A DNA stretch of 64,000 bases. Source: Thalassospira tepidiphila MCCC 1A03514. Its GTDB lineage: Bacteria > Pseudomonadota > Alphaproteobacteria > Rhodospirillales > Thalassospiraceae. Made by a program: the position numbers and the translations under genes. Positions within the stretch are counted from its first letter, which is position 1, and each line of letters begins with the position of its first letter. The notes beneath the pieces are model-generated. The model saw nothing but the letters and a program-made list of their open reading frames with translations. It made no database searches and was not told the DNA's origin. Below, piece after piece: positions 47,374 through 57,939 of this stretch. Where the stretch lies: positions 177,374 through 241,373 of the forward strand of contig NZ_JPVZ01000006.1 in NCBI RefSeq assembly GCF_001662875.1. Reading direction: 5' to 3'.

Positions 47374-48012
47374 ATGTTTGATGCCCGCCTGCGCCCGCTG
47401 ATTGATATGCCGTTGAATGCGATTGCGCGTACGCTTTCGGGCACGGGCATTACGCCCAACTTCATCACCGGCGTTGGCTTTTTCCTTGGCCTGCTGGCGG
47501 CAGGCTGTCTTGTGCTGAAACTTGATTACGCAGCACTTGTTTTGATCCTTGGATCACGGTTCATGGACGGGCTTGATGGCGCGGTTGCGCGCCATGCCGC
47601 CCCACGGTCGCGCCATCCCAATGCAAAAAGCCAGGAAAGCGATCTTGGCGGTTACTACGATATCGTGTCCGACTTTCTGTTTTATTCGGGCATCATTCTG
47701 GCCTTTGCCATCGGTCGTCCGGAGCATGCCCTGATGGCGGCGTTTCTGATTTTCTGTTTTGTCGGCACCGGGTCGAGTTTTCTGGCCTATGCGATCATTG
47801 CCGCCAAGCAGGGCCGCACGGATGGCTATGCCCAAGGCAAGAAAAGCTTTTTCTATCTGACAGGCATCACCGAAGGCAGCGAGACCATACTGGTCTTATG
47901 TCTTATTTGTATCTTCCCAGCCTCGTTTAACATGATCGCCGCCATTTTCGGTGCCTTGTGCCTGATGACCACAATGGGACGGGTGCTTCAGGCCAGACGC
48001 GACTTTGGCTAG
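47374..48012 (+). CDS. CDP-alcohol phosphatidyltransferase family protein
   Basis: A 212-residue membrane enzyme. The family active-site motif is DGxxAR-x8-GxxxDxxxD; here DGAVAR is followed by 18 residues rather than 8 before GGYYDIVSD, an insertion of ten (around RSRHPNAKSQESD). All four metal-binding acids are present, so the enzyme is probably active. It joins a CDP-alcohol to an alcohol in phospholipid synthesis; substrate not predictable. Confidence 0.87.
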   Translation: MFDARLRPLIDMPLNAIARTLSGTGITPNFITGVGFFLGLLAAGCLVLKLDYAALVLILGSRFMDGLDGAVARHAAPRSRHPNAKSQESDLGGYYDIVSDFLFYSGIILAFAIGRPEHALMAAFLIFCFVGTGSSFLAYAIIAAKQGRTDGYAQGKKSFFYLTGITEGSETILVLCLICIFPASFNMIAAIFGALCLMTTMGRVLQARRDFG

Positions 48013-48181
48013 GACTTGGGTTAGGGTTGGTGCGGCAAATATCGCAATATCAACCGCTTGAAACGCATTCGGGGAACTGCCATATCGGATTTGTCGCCTT
48101 GTCGCTGACGATTATGACAGGATAAGGCAATAACAAAGGGCCAGCCTATCGGGCCGATCAAGAAAAACTGCAAGGAATAAA

Positions 48182-49285
48182 ATGCGGTCCATCAGGTTTC
48201 TGTGCTCTGTCTTTGTCGGATGCTTCTTGCTGGTTGCCTGTGACCAATCAGGCCCGATCAAAATCGGTTTCATTGCCGGCCTGTCCGGCCCCGGATCGGA
48301 TGCCGGAACGGATGCGCTTGATGCGTTGAAACTGGCCGCCCAACAGGTGAATACCGATGGCGGCATCAATGGTCGCATGGTGGAAATCATTCCGCGTGAT
48401 GATCTGAAAACCCCGGAAGTCGCCCAAAATCACGTTCGCGAGCTCAAGCGCCTTGGCGTTGATGCCATTGTCGGCCCGATCATCAGCTCGATCGGCATGG
48501 CGATGCTGCCGGTGATCAATGAATTGGGTGTCGTGACCATTTCGCCGACGGTCTCGGCCGCCGACTTTGCCGGTTTTCGTGATAACCTGTTTCGCATGAA
48601 CACCACGACGCGTGAAAATGCGCGCGCCTATGCCCGTCGCTATATCGATCAGGGCTATGAACGGGTCGCCCTTGCCCTTGATGGCCAGAACCAGGCATTT
48701 ACCGACAGCTGGTATCGCGAGTTCCTTTTGGAACTTGATGCCCTTGACGGGCGGGTCATCTCCAAAATCTGGATCAATACCGACAATATCACCCACGCCG
48801 AAGCAGCAAGCCAGTTGTTGGCCGACGATCCCGATGCGATCGTTCTGATCACCAACAGCACAGACAGTGCGATGATGGCGCAGGAAATCCGCAAGCTGTC
48901 ATCAAGCGTTCCACTTGCGGTCTCAGAATGGGCAGGCTCACAGGCCCTGATCGAGGTCGGTGGCGAGGCGGTCGAGGGCGTGGAACTCGCACAGGCCTAT
49001 GACCGCTATGACACCAATCCGCGCTTCCAGAAATTTGTCGCGGCGTTCAACGAAATGTTTGGTCGTCAGCCCGGCTATACCGCGGTTCTGGGCTATGACG
49101 CGGCGACCGTCCTGTTTGCCGCACTCCGCACCAAGCACCCGGATCAATCGCTTGCCGATGCGCTGACCAATCTGCCACCACAACAGGGGCTGCATCAGGA
49201 ACTGGTGTTTGATGCCTTTGGCGATGGCAACCGCAACATCTATTTCGTGGCCATCCAGGACGGAAAATTCATCCGGATCGACTAA
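48182..49285 (+). CDS. ABC transporter substrate-binding lipoprotein, branched-chain amino acid type
   Basis: A 367-residue periplasmic binding protein of the Leu/Ile/Val (type I) fold. A lipoprotein signal (FVGCFLLVAC, lipidated Cys at residue 20) is followed by IKIGFIAGLSGPGSDAGTDAL and VDAIVGPIISS. No permease or ATPase gene is near, so it works with a remote transporter or as part of a sensor. Confidence 0.87.
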   Translation: MRSIRFLCSVFVGCFLLVACDQSGPIKIGFIAGLSGPGSDAGTDALDALKLAAQQVNTDGGINGRMVEIIPRDDLKTPEVAQNHVRELKRLGVDAIVGPIISSIGMAMLPVINELGVVTISPTVSAADFAGFRDNLFRMNTTTRENARAYARRYIDQGYERVALALDGQNQAFTDSWYREFLLELDALDGRVISKIWINTDNITHAEAASQLLADDPDAIVLITNSTDSAMMAQEIRKLSSSVPLAVSEWAGSQALIEVGGEAVEGVELAQAYDRYDTNPRFQKFVAAFNEMFGRQPGYTAVLGYDAATVLFAALRTKHPDQSLADALTNLPPQQGLHQELVFDAFGDGNRNIYFVAIQDGKFIRID

Positions 49286-49309
49286 ACAACGCCCATCATT
49301 CCCAAAACA

Positions 49310-49336
49310 AAAGCCCTGCACATGCAGGGCTTTTTC
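49310..49336 (+). terminator. Rho-independent terminator after the binding lipoprotein gene
   Basis: AAAGCCCTG, loop CACATG, CAGGGCTTT, then TT; the stem can extend into the loop. It also faces the end of the converging gene at 49367. Confidence 0.8.
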
Positions 49337-49366
49337 GTATCAGGTTGGTATCGCGATCAACCGATC

Positions 49367-49714
49367 CTAGTGATCGCTTTCTTCCAGGAAATGATCGCCA
49401 AGCCCGGTATCATATTCCATGCCTTCTTTGGTCAGAATGATGCTGGCCGGATAGCCTTCCTTGACCAGCCCCTTGCGGGCAAGTGCGACCCAGACAGCCG
49501 GGTTATCGAACCCGCTGGCATCGCGGGCGGCCACGGTAAACTTGCCAACATGAACGTGGTCGCCATGGGCATGGGGGACACGCAAAAGCGTTGCTTCGCC
49601 GGTGGCCTCGTCAATCTTGCCCGAATTCGGGTCCTTGGCAATCACCTGTGCCAGCACAAGGGTGCGCAGCTGCAGATTGTTGAGTTTCAGTGGATTTTTG
49701 CGAACGAATGCCAT
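49367..49714 (-). CDS. Conserved-looking hypothetical protein
   Basis: A 115-residue soluble protein, not recognised. Features are a short His-rich stretch (HAHGDHVHVG), a Lys/Leu-rich start (FVRKNPLKLNNLQLRTLVLAQ) and an acidic end (GDHFLEESDH). The frame is well conserved in codon style with its neighbours, so it is likely real. Confidence 0.7.
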   Translation of the reverse strand: MAFVRKNPLKLNNLQLRTLVLAQVIAKDPNSGKIDEATGEATLLRVPHAHGDHVHVGKFTVAARDASGFDNPAVWVALARKGLVKEGYPASIILTKEGMEYDTGLGDHFLEESDH

Positions 49715-49811
49715 GATCGATGGTACCCCGGTTTAAATGCGTTTGTTGCAAGGACATATCTGTCACTTGGCGCGATGATGCAAGCCCTGATTTGTGTCCA
49801 AATCAATCAGC

Positions 49812-50084
49812 CTATCCACCTGCCAGCATCTTACGCAGCTTGCGATCGCGTTTAAGATGCCATTCCCGGCTCATCGCCTGCCCGAAGGTGCGGAACCGTT
49901 CGACATAAACCAGCTCCCACTGCCGCCCGCGCGTCGTCTTGGCCCCCTTGCCGCTATTATGCGTGGCAAGCCTGGCGTCGACATCGGTCGACCAGCCAAC
50001 ATAGGTCCGCGGCAAAGTGGCCTTGCCCTGCCCCGGTCTGAAATCACATTCGCGCAGCACATAAACAAAGGTGAATGACGCCAT
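49812..50084 (-). CDS. GIY-YIG domain protein, UPF0213/YhbQ type
   Basis: A 90-residue single-domain GIY-YIG protein. The motif reads FVYVLRE..RTYVGWSTDVDARLATHNSG, followed by KGAKTTRGRQWELVYVERF and a basic end (SREWHLKRDRKLRK). Such small proteins are predicted DNA nucleases; role in the cell is not settled. The first GIY element is FVYVL rather than GIY, as in many UPF0213 members. Confidence 0.88.
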   Translation of the reverse strand: MASFTFVYVLRECDFRPGQGKATLPRTYVGWSTDVDARLATHNSGKGAKTTRGRQWELVYVERFRTFGQAMSREWHLKRDRKLRKMLAGG

Positions 50085-50116
50085 GCTAGCACCACCCTTT
50101 GCGTTGGGTACTTGGT

Positions 50117-50256
50117 GATATGTTGGATTTCGTCACAGGGCGTGTCGAAAATGCCTGTTTGCGAGAACCAGCGCGCAGCGTACTTGACGTACGTGAGCAC
50201 CGGAAGCGCAGCAAATGGGTGTTTGCAGACCGTCCTGTGACGAAAGGCGACATATC
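50117..50256. repeat. Large imperfect palindromic element (140 bp)
   Basis: Outer arms GATATGTTGGATTTCGTCAC (50117-50136) and the reverse complement of 50237-50256 (GATATGTCGCCTTTCGTCAC) match at 17 of 20 bases; the centre holds TTGACGTACGTGAG around 50184-50197. The whole could fold into a long stem. It fills the spacer between the GIY-YIG and SDR genes and overlaps the SDR stop codon. Most likely a non-autonomous, RIME/MITE-like repeat. Confidence 0.6.
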
Positions 50257-51037
50257 AGCCCATGGTGGAGTTGAAGGCACCACCATCAAGCAAGATGTTT
50301 TGCCCGACCATAAATTTCGCATGCTCGCTGCACATGAAGGCACAGGTCGCCCCGAAATCAAGCGGATCACCAAAACGTCCTGTGGGAAGACCCGCCTGGG
50401 TTTTCGTGCGTGCTTCTTCCAGCGAAATACCTTCGGCCTTGGACTTGTTGGTCATCAGTGCATTGATACGGTCCGTATCGTGCTGGCCCGGCAGGAGGTT
50501 GTTCATGATCACACCATCCTTGGCCACCTGACGCGAAGTCCCGGCGACAAAGCCGGTCAGACCGGCACGCGCACCGTTCGAAAGGCCCAGATGCGGGATC
50601 GGGGACTTAACCGAGCCCGACGTGATATTCACAATCCGGCCCCACTGGCGCGAAATCATGCCCGGCAGAACCGCGGTCGCCAGCAGGATCGGGGTCAGCA
50701 TGTTCGACTGAACAGCGGCCTCCCATTCCTTCTGACCCCAGTCGGACCACACACCCGGGGGCGGGCCACCGGCGTTATTGACCAGAATGTCCGGCGCATC
50801 GACAGCGGCCAGAACCTTGTTACGGCCTTCTTCGGTGGTGATGTCGCAGGCGACCGTTGTGACATTCACGCCATAGGTATCACGGATATATTCCGCGGTT
50901 TCGTTCAGCGGCCCTTCGGAACGCGCATTAAGCACAAGATCAACACCGGCTTCGGCCAGCTTGATCGCACAGCCGCGTCCAAGCCCCTTGGATGACGCAC
51001 AAACGATGGCCTTGCGGCCCTTAATTCCAAGATCCAA
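50255..51037 (-). CDS. SDR family protein lacking the standard catalytic YxxxK
   Basis: A 260-residue short-chain dehydrogenase fold. The dinucleotide loop is atypical (CASSKGLGRGCA rather than TGxxxGIG), NNAGG is present, the catalytic Ser lies in ITSGSVKSP, but the place of YSASK reads LSNGARAG. This matches the described FabG-like subgroup without the classical tetrad. Activity and substrate are uncertain. Next to dgoA it might handle a sugar, though nothing else supports that. Confidence 0.85.
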   Translation of the reverse strand: MDLGIKGRKAIVCASSKGLGRGCAIKLAEAGVDLVLNARSEGPLNETAEYIRDTYGVNVTTVACDITTEEGRNKVLAAVDAPDILVNNAGGPPPGVWSDWGQKEWEAAVQSNMLTPILLATAVLPGMISRQWGRIVNITSGSVKSPIPHLGLSNGARAGLTGFVAGTSRQVAKDGVIMNNLLPGQHDTDRINALMTNKSKAEGISLEEARTKTQAGLPTGRFGDPLDFGATCAFMCSEHAKFMVGQNILLDGGAFNSTMG

Positions 51038-51159
51038 TGGATCCTCCCATGTTCAGGAATTCAGACAATGGCAGGAATTTAGCCCGCACGCCCCCAAGGG
51101 TCAAACGCACTTCCACGATTTGGAATTATTTCAAAACCGAATGTTCCGGAACGGGCCCT

Positions 51160-51819
51160 TCAGCCAAACACAGCATCATGCGCGCTGACATAGGCAATCG
51201 CCGCCTGTGTGACATCACCCGCCGTCATGCCGGGCTTGTAGATGCCCGAACCAAGGCCAAAGCCATCACAGCCCGCCTTGGCATAGACGCTAAAATCATC
51301 CTGTCCAACGCCACCAACGGCATAAACCGGCATATCTTTTGGCAAGACCGCGCGCATTGCCTTGATGCCCTCAGCGCCGATGATGCTGGCCGGGAAAATC
51401 TTAAGCCCGTCGGCCCCGGCCTTGATCGCGGCAAAGCATTCGGTGGGCGTCAAAACACCGGGCCAGGAGGCCATACCGAGTTCCTTGGTTTTGGCGATCA
51501 CATCGATATCGCAGTTGGGCGATACGACGAATTCACCGTTCGCCGCCTTCACATTGGCAACGTCATCGGTTGTCAAAACCGTGCCCGCCCCGATCATCGC
51601 GGCATCCCCGACCGCCTCTTTCATCGCAGAAATGCTTTTAAGCGGTTCGGGGGAATTGAGCGGCACCTCGATCATCGTGATCCCGGCATCGACCAGTGCG
51701 CGCGCCATATCAACGGCCTCGTGGGGCTGCACGCCGCGCAGGATCGCGATCAGTTTGCGATGCCCGGCGCCTGAGACGCTATCGGTGATCTGATCATTGA
51801 CGGATGTCGGATAAGCCAT
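51160..51819 (-). CDS. dgoA: 2-dehydro-3-deoxy-6-phosphogalactonate aldolase with Reb-like N-terminus
   Basis: A 219-residue class I aldolase of the KDPG/KDPGal family: LIAILRGVQPHEAVDMARAL, IEVPLNSPEP, IGAGTVLT, the Schiff-base Lys in GLKIFPASIIG, and VYAVGGVGQDD. It splits 2-dehydro-3-deoxy-6-phosphogalactonate to pyruvate and glyceraldehyde 3-phosphate. About 22 extra residues precede the usual start, and they read MAYPTSVNDQITDSV, matching the RebB signature PTPVNGQITDSV at 10 of 12 positions. ATG at 51819 has AGGA upstream; it is downstream of dgoK. Confidence 0.92.
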   Translation of the reverse strand: MAYPTSVNDQITDSVSGAGHRKLIAILRGVQPHEAVDMARALVDAGITMIEVPLNSPEPLKSISAMKEAVGDAAMIGAGTVLTTDDVANVKAANGEFVVSPNCDIDVIAKTKELGMASWPGVLTPTECFAAIKAGADGLKIFPASIIGAEGIKAMRAVLPKDMPVYAVGGVGQDDFSVYAKAGCDGFGLGSGIYKPGMTAGDVTQAAIAYVSAHDAVFG

Positions 51820-51884
51820 AACTGTCTTCCTGTTTGTTAAGCCCGCTTGCATGTCATGCATCCGGGGCCCGAATAGATCGGCAT

Positions 51885-52817
51885 TTAACCTGTCACAACG
51901 TCATGAGCACGCGACAGCCCGGCAAGCGTAATCGCAGCCCCGTCCTGCGGCGTTGCCTTGTGGTTATGAACCGCCAAGGCCGCCTGATAAAGCGATGCCA
52001 GCTTGCCCGCCCCGATCAGGGCAATGTCATCCCCCGGCGCAAGGCGACTTAAAACATCGGCAATCTCGGCCCCGATAACCGTGCCTGATAAAACCGCCGC
52101 CCCCGGCGCAACAGATGCATCCCCCTTGGCCACCAACGCCCCGGCCCGCACGGTAAACAGACTGTGCAGGAAGGCGGTTGGCTGTTCGGATGCCTTGCGC
52201 ACCGCATCGGCAAAGGCAGCATTGTCCCATGCATCATCGACCGAATGACGCAGAATGGATTGCTGCGAAAGCAACGCAAATACCTCGCCACTCATATAGG
52301 TGCGAAACGCCTTGATCACGCCATCACCAACCTGTGCCCATTTCGAATGGGTACCGGGCAAACAGACCCAGCCGGAAAAGTCCGGGTTCTGCGCCATTAA
52401 GCCAACAAGCTGGGTTTCCTCACCGCGCATGACATCAGGGTCACCGCGCTGACAAAGCCCCGGCAGGATAAAAACAGAAATGCGAGGATCGCTCACATTT
52501 GGTGTTGCTGCGCCCTTGGCCAGATCGGATGGCCGTGCCGGCACATCGCAGTAAGGCGCTTCAAGCCAGCCCTGCTTGGCCCCGGCCATGCCGCAAATCA
52601 CCACCGGCAGCTTTGCCGGGTCAGCGCCAAGCCAATCTTCGATCAAGCCAATCAGAACCGCCTCAAACGAAAGTTTGGGGTCGCCTGCAATCGCATTCAT
52701 GCCCAACGGACTTTCCGCCGAACCAAGGATGTTCGCGGTATCATCCATCGCCCAAAGGCGCAGGTTTGACGTCCCCCAATCAACTGCGATCCAGCTCGGG
52801 AAGATCTTTTTAGCCAT
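51885..52817 (-). CDS. dgoK: 2-dehydro-3-deoxygalactonokinase
   Basis: About 310 residues, a sugar kinase of the DgoK family: WIAVDWGTSNLRLWAMD, VVICGMAGAKQGWLEAPY, VRG-like VMRGEETQLVG and PGTHSKWA. It phosphorylates 2-dehydro-3-deoxygalactonate for the DgoA aldolase, as in De Ley-Doudoroff galactose breakdown. The start is unsettled: ATG 52829 directly abuts GGAAGGG, and ATG 52817 is 12 bases away from it; I use the latter. The pathway dehydratase (DgoD) is not in the window. Confidence 0.9.
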   Translation of the reverse strand: MAKKIFPSWIAVDWGTSNLRLWAMDDTANILGSAESPLGMNAIAGDPKLSFEAVLIGLIEDWLGADPAKLPVVICGMAGAKQGWLEAPYCDVPARPSDLAKGAATPNVSDPRISVFILPGLCQRGDPDVMRGEETQLVGLMAQNPDFSGWVCLPGTHSKWAQVGDGVIKAFRTYMSGEVFALLSQQSILRHSVDDAWDNAAFADAVRKASEQPTAFLHSLFTVRAGALVAKGDASVAPGAAVLSGTVIGAEIADVLSRLAPGDDIALIGAGKLASLYQAALAVHNHKATPQDGAAITLAGLSRAHDVVTG

Positions 52818-52926
52818 GTTCGAACGCATCCCTTCCCGTGAAATTCCTTATTGGTTTTATTCCTCATACTATTTCGCGCACGCCAGTTCAACTGCAACCA
52901 GCGCACACGCCAATAGCACCGAAGCT

Positions 52927-53937
52927 TTAAGCCGGGTGGGTTAAGGGGGCGGCATCGGGGTCGCTGCCCAATTCATCGAGAAGCTTCTGATGGGCGCGCC
53001 AGTTCTGTGCTTCGATAAACACTTTCGATACTTCGGGAATTTCGGCGCGAATATCGCTTTCAAGCCGCGATACGGCGGCCTCCAATGCGACCGATGTAAC
53101 CGTATCTTCAAAATCAACACTGACACACACAATCAGGCTTTGCGGCCCGTGATGCAGAGTAATGATCTCGTTGACCTTAAGGATGCCGGGAATGGCGGCA
53201 ACCATATCATTGATCTTTTTGCGGCTTTGGCTGTTGGCACTTTCACCGATCAAAAGCCCCTTGCACTCAACCGCCAGCATAAAGGCCGTCACCGCCAAAA
53301 TAAGCCCGATCATCACCGATGCCAGCCCATCAAGAACCGGCATTTCAAGCAAATAGGCCGCCGCAATCCCGACACACGCCACCACAAGGCCCAAAAGCGC
53401 TGCTGAATCCTCAAACAGGATGACAAACACGGTCGGGTCCTTGCTGCTGCGCACCGCCTTGATCAGCGGCACGTTCGGATGCTGTGCGCGGAAGGTGATA
53501 TAGGCCGTGCGAAACGCCATGCCCTCAAGCACAATCGCAATGATCAGGATCGAAAACACCACGTGATAGGTGCGGATATCAAACCCGCCAAGGGTGGCTA
53601 CCACATGTACATCAAGCGCATGCGGATGAATAACCTTGTCCACCCCTTCCCAGATCGAAACGCCTGCACCCAGGCCGAAAATCATCACCGCCACCAGGAA
53701 AGACCAGAAATAGGTCTCCTTGCCATAGCCCAGCGGATGGCGTTCATCGGGTTCACGGGTTGAAAGCTTCAAGCCCAAAAGCAAAAGCCCCTGATTGCCG
53801 GTATCGACAAGCGAATGAATGCCTTCCGACATCATCGCGGCCGATCCGGTAATCGCCGCCCCGCCAAACTTGGCCACAGCAATCAGCAAATTGGCCGCTG
53901 CCGCCATATAGATGGCACCTTTTGAAGAATGAGACAT
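52927..53937 (-). CDS. Cation diffusion facilitator family transporter
   Basis: A 336-residue CDF transporter. N-terminal membrane domain with six segments; TM2 carries SEGIHSLVDTGNQ with the metal-site Asp/His pattern and TM5 ends in PVLDGLASVMIGL. The His/Asp region DERHPLGYGKE is typical. The C-terminal cytoplasmic domain (IPGILKVNEIITLHHGPQSL) is the regulatory metal-binding fold. Probably exports a divalent metal such as zinc or iron using protons. ATG at 53937 fits family starts. Confidence 0.9.
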   Translation of the reverse strand: MSHSSKGAIYMAAAANLLIAVAKFGGAAITGSAAMMSEGIHSLVDTGNQGLLLLGLKLSTREPDERHPLGYGKETYFWSFLVAVMIFGLGAGVSIWEGVDKVIHPHALDVHVVATLGGFDIRTYHVVFSILIIAIVLEGMAFRTAYITFRAQHPNVPLIKAVRSSKDPTVFVILFEDSAALLGLVVACVGIAAAYLLEMPVLDGLASVMIGLILAVTAFMLAVECKGLLIGESANSQSRKKINDMVAAIPGILKVNEIITLHHGPQSLIVCVSVDFEDTVTSVALEAAVSRLESDIRAEIPEVSKVFIEAQNWRAHQKLLDELGSDPDAAPLTHPA

Positions 53938-54120
53938 ATGGGGATTTCCGCTTTCTGTGGGGCGATGATTTGGCCAGGCAACATGAAGGGGCAAGAAAAC
54001 CCCGTATGTTTAAGGCCTTAAGACTGTGAACTCGAACACAGTCTACCCGACTGATTGTAAATGTCACGGCCCCAACCGCCCCCGGCCAAAACCGGCACTT
54101 TCGCCACCTCAAATCAATTC

Positions 54121-54157
54121 ATCGATAAAAACTATCGAAAACACATAAAATAACTAT
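54121..54157. promoter_or_regulatory. OxyR-like site in the katG upstream region
   Basis: ATCG-N7-CTAT-N7-ACAT-N7-CTAT follows the four-element OxyR layout (ATAG-N7-CTAT twice) with exact spacing and 13 of 16 matching bases. It lies about 285 bp ahead of katG and 185 bp from the CDF gene, within a 505-bp spacer (53938-54442) that has no genes. No oxyR gene is in the window. Confidence 0.5.
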
Positions 54158-54412
54158 TTCCCCTATTACCTGTATCGTTGTTAGCCTTCTCAAAGCGATG
54201 GGAAACCCGTTGCGCAAAATTGATTACCCCGTGTCGCATTGCGATCCCTGAGTTGATGATTACCTTCAACATGAAACCGTAACGCATAACTTCTGGTTTC
54301 ATGGTGCTGGTTTTGGTTAAACTAGGTCAGGGAGAAACAACAAACGGGCGCAACACATCAACGCGTCCCACGACCGCGCGATACACGCGATACGGGTCCA
54401 GGAGCTGTTTAA

Positions 54413-56626
<2,214 letters not shown>

Positions 56627-56674
56627 GGGCGGATGACTTGATGTGATTTGGAGCTTTAGGGCTCTGATGTGAGA

Positions 56675-56701
56675 ACACCCCCGGTCTGAGGCCGGGGGTG
56701 T
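56675..56701 (+). terminator. Hairpin after katG
   Basis: Perfect stem ACACCCCCGG (56675-56684) with CCGGGGGTGT (56692-56701), followed by ATAATT; a strong stem with a poor T tract. It marks the left border of the AT-rich island. Confidence 0.65.
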
Positions 56702-56733
56702 ATAATTAGAAACCAAACCAAGCCAAATAATCC

Positions 56734-57126
56734 TTAGAGCAGTACAGCCAAATCAAACAATCCAAGAGCAAGTCCAACAACCCAAAAACCAAACCAACAC
56801 AACAGTATCAAACGATAGTCTTTCACCAGTTCATGAAGCTTGTCTTCAAGATCAATGGAACCATCCAAACGCCATTCCTTTGGCAACAAGATATACACGG
56901 AAAATATTAGTGAAATCCCAAGCCAAAAGAATGACAATTTAGCTGCAGTAAATCCTTTATCACCTGGATTTATAACTGAATTCACTGAAACAATAAATGC
57001 CACCGTACCGGTGGAAACTGTAAACATATACCGACCTAGATCGTGATATCTTTTTGTCGTATTCTTAATTTCCTCTCCAACCCAATCAGACAATGCATCT
57101 GCTACTTTTTCTGGATCCGCCTTCAT
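56734..57126 (-). CDS. Small membrane protein of the AT-rich island
   Basis: A 130-residue protein with four hydrophobic segments (YMFTVSTGTVAFIVSVNSV, LSFFWLGISLIFSVYIL, LILLCWFGFWVVGLALGL) and a charged N-terminus (DWVGEEIKNTTKRYHDLG). Not recognised. Composition is clearly more AT-rich than katG, next to it. It has the same strand as the two small Cys-rich genes upstream and could be the last of three co-transcribed genes. A role as a membrane effector or immunity partner is only a guess. Confidence 0.65.
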   Translation of the reverse strand: MKADPEKVADALSDWVGEEIKNTTKRYHDLGRYMFTVSTGTVAFIVSVNSVINPGDKGFTAAKLSFFWLGISLIFSVYILLPKEWRLDGSIDLEDKLHELVKDYRLILLCWFGFWVVGLALGLFDLAVLL

Positions 57127-57160
57127 AAATCCACCCCTTTTCTAGAACCAACTTTCATAA

Positions 57161-57319
57161 CTATTTCTTCTCGCCACTAATAACCCAGTAATATTCCCCA
57201 CACTTATCACAACACTCCAATCTATCGACAATCAATTGCATATTACGATACATAGCATTCGGATTAGAATTTTCTTCAACAAGCTCAATATCTCTACATT
57301 CTTTACACAACTTCTTCAT
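57161..57319 (-). CDS. 52-residue zinc-ribbon-like protein
   Basis: A small gene: MKKLCKECRD at the start and LECCDKCGEYYWV near the end give two CxxC pairs of the zinc-ribbon type. ATG at 57319 has a very good ribosome site (AAGGGAAGGG) upstream. The ending pattern CxxCxxxYW recurs in the next gene (CSICKAAYWV), so the two may share an origin. Function unknown; the small size and AT-rich setting suit an accessory or immunity-like protein. Confidence 0.6.
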   Translation of the reverse strand: MKKLCKECRDIELVEENSNPNAMYRNMQLIVDRLECCDKCGEYYWVISGEKK

Positions 57320-57373
57320 AAAACCCTTCCCTTACCAGCTATCCAAAACAGACCGAAAAACTAGCTCTCGCAG

Positions 57374-57694
57374 TTACACCCAGTAGGCTGCTTTACATAT
57401 GCTGCATCGCCTAAGGCGACCAATAGATATGATAGGCATAGGACGCCCAGCATCATCTTTAGTCACAGCGGCAGAAACCGCCAAACGAGTACTTTCTCGC
57501 CCAAACAGAAGACCGCCCTTTCTCTGGCTAACGGCTTCTCTAGCATCACCTCGCAACGAACCAGAGGAGCACCTGTTGGACCCAAGAATGCCAGTTCGTC
57601 TGGTATTACTTTTCCTTGTTGGTGCTCCATGCTGACCAGCAACCACTTTGAACGCGCCAAGAATTTTCGGCCTACATTTTTCGCAAATTGTCAT
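57374..57694 (-). CDS. Cys-rich small protein of the AT-rich island
   Basis: A 106-residue frame with CEKC at residues 4-7 and CSIC close to the end, separated by a basic, Gly/Ser/Arg-rich stretch. GGGAGGGG stands just before the ATG. The first and last parts resemble the 52-residue neighbour; the middle is longer and less regular. Not recognised, and I cannot exclude that the middle is frame-shifted. Confidence 0.45.
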   Translation of the reverse strand: MTICEKCRPKILGAFKVVAGQHGAPTRKSNTRRTGILGSNRCSSGSLRGDAREAVSQRKGGLLFGRESTRLAVSAAVTKDDAGRPMPIISIGRLRRCSICKAAYWV

Positions 57695-57939
57695 TTCCCC
57701 TCCCTTTCAAAACCGCAACAACTGAAGTGCGAAACTAGATATTCCTATTGGAGTATTTACTTGCATCTACCCCACAGGACGCCATTTTCCCTCAGATCAA
57801 GAACTTTAAAAGTGGCACAACTCCACCCACTTGCAGTATTCGAGCGCGCAGAATATCACCCAAAGATTGCAAATAGCATGCGTTACTAATATTTATAATA
57901 CATACATCTAAACGAGCATACTTAAACCTGAGATCGCTT

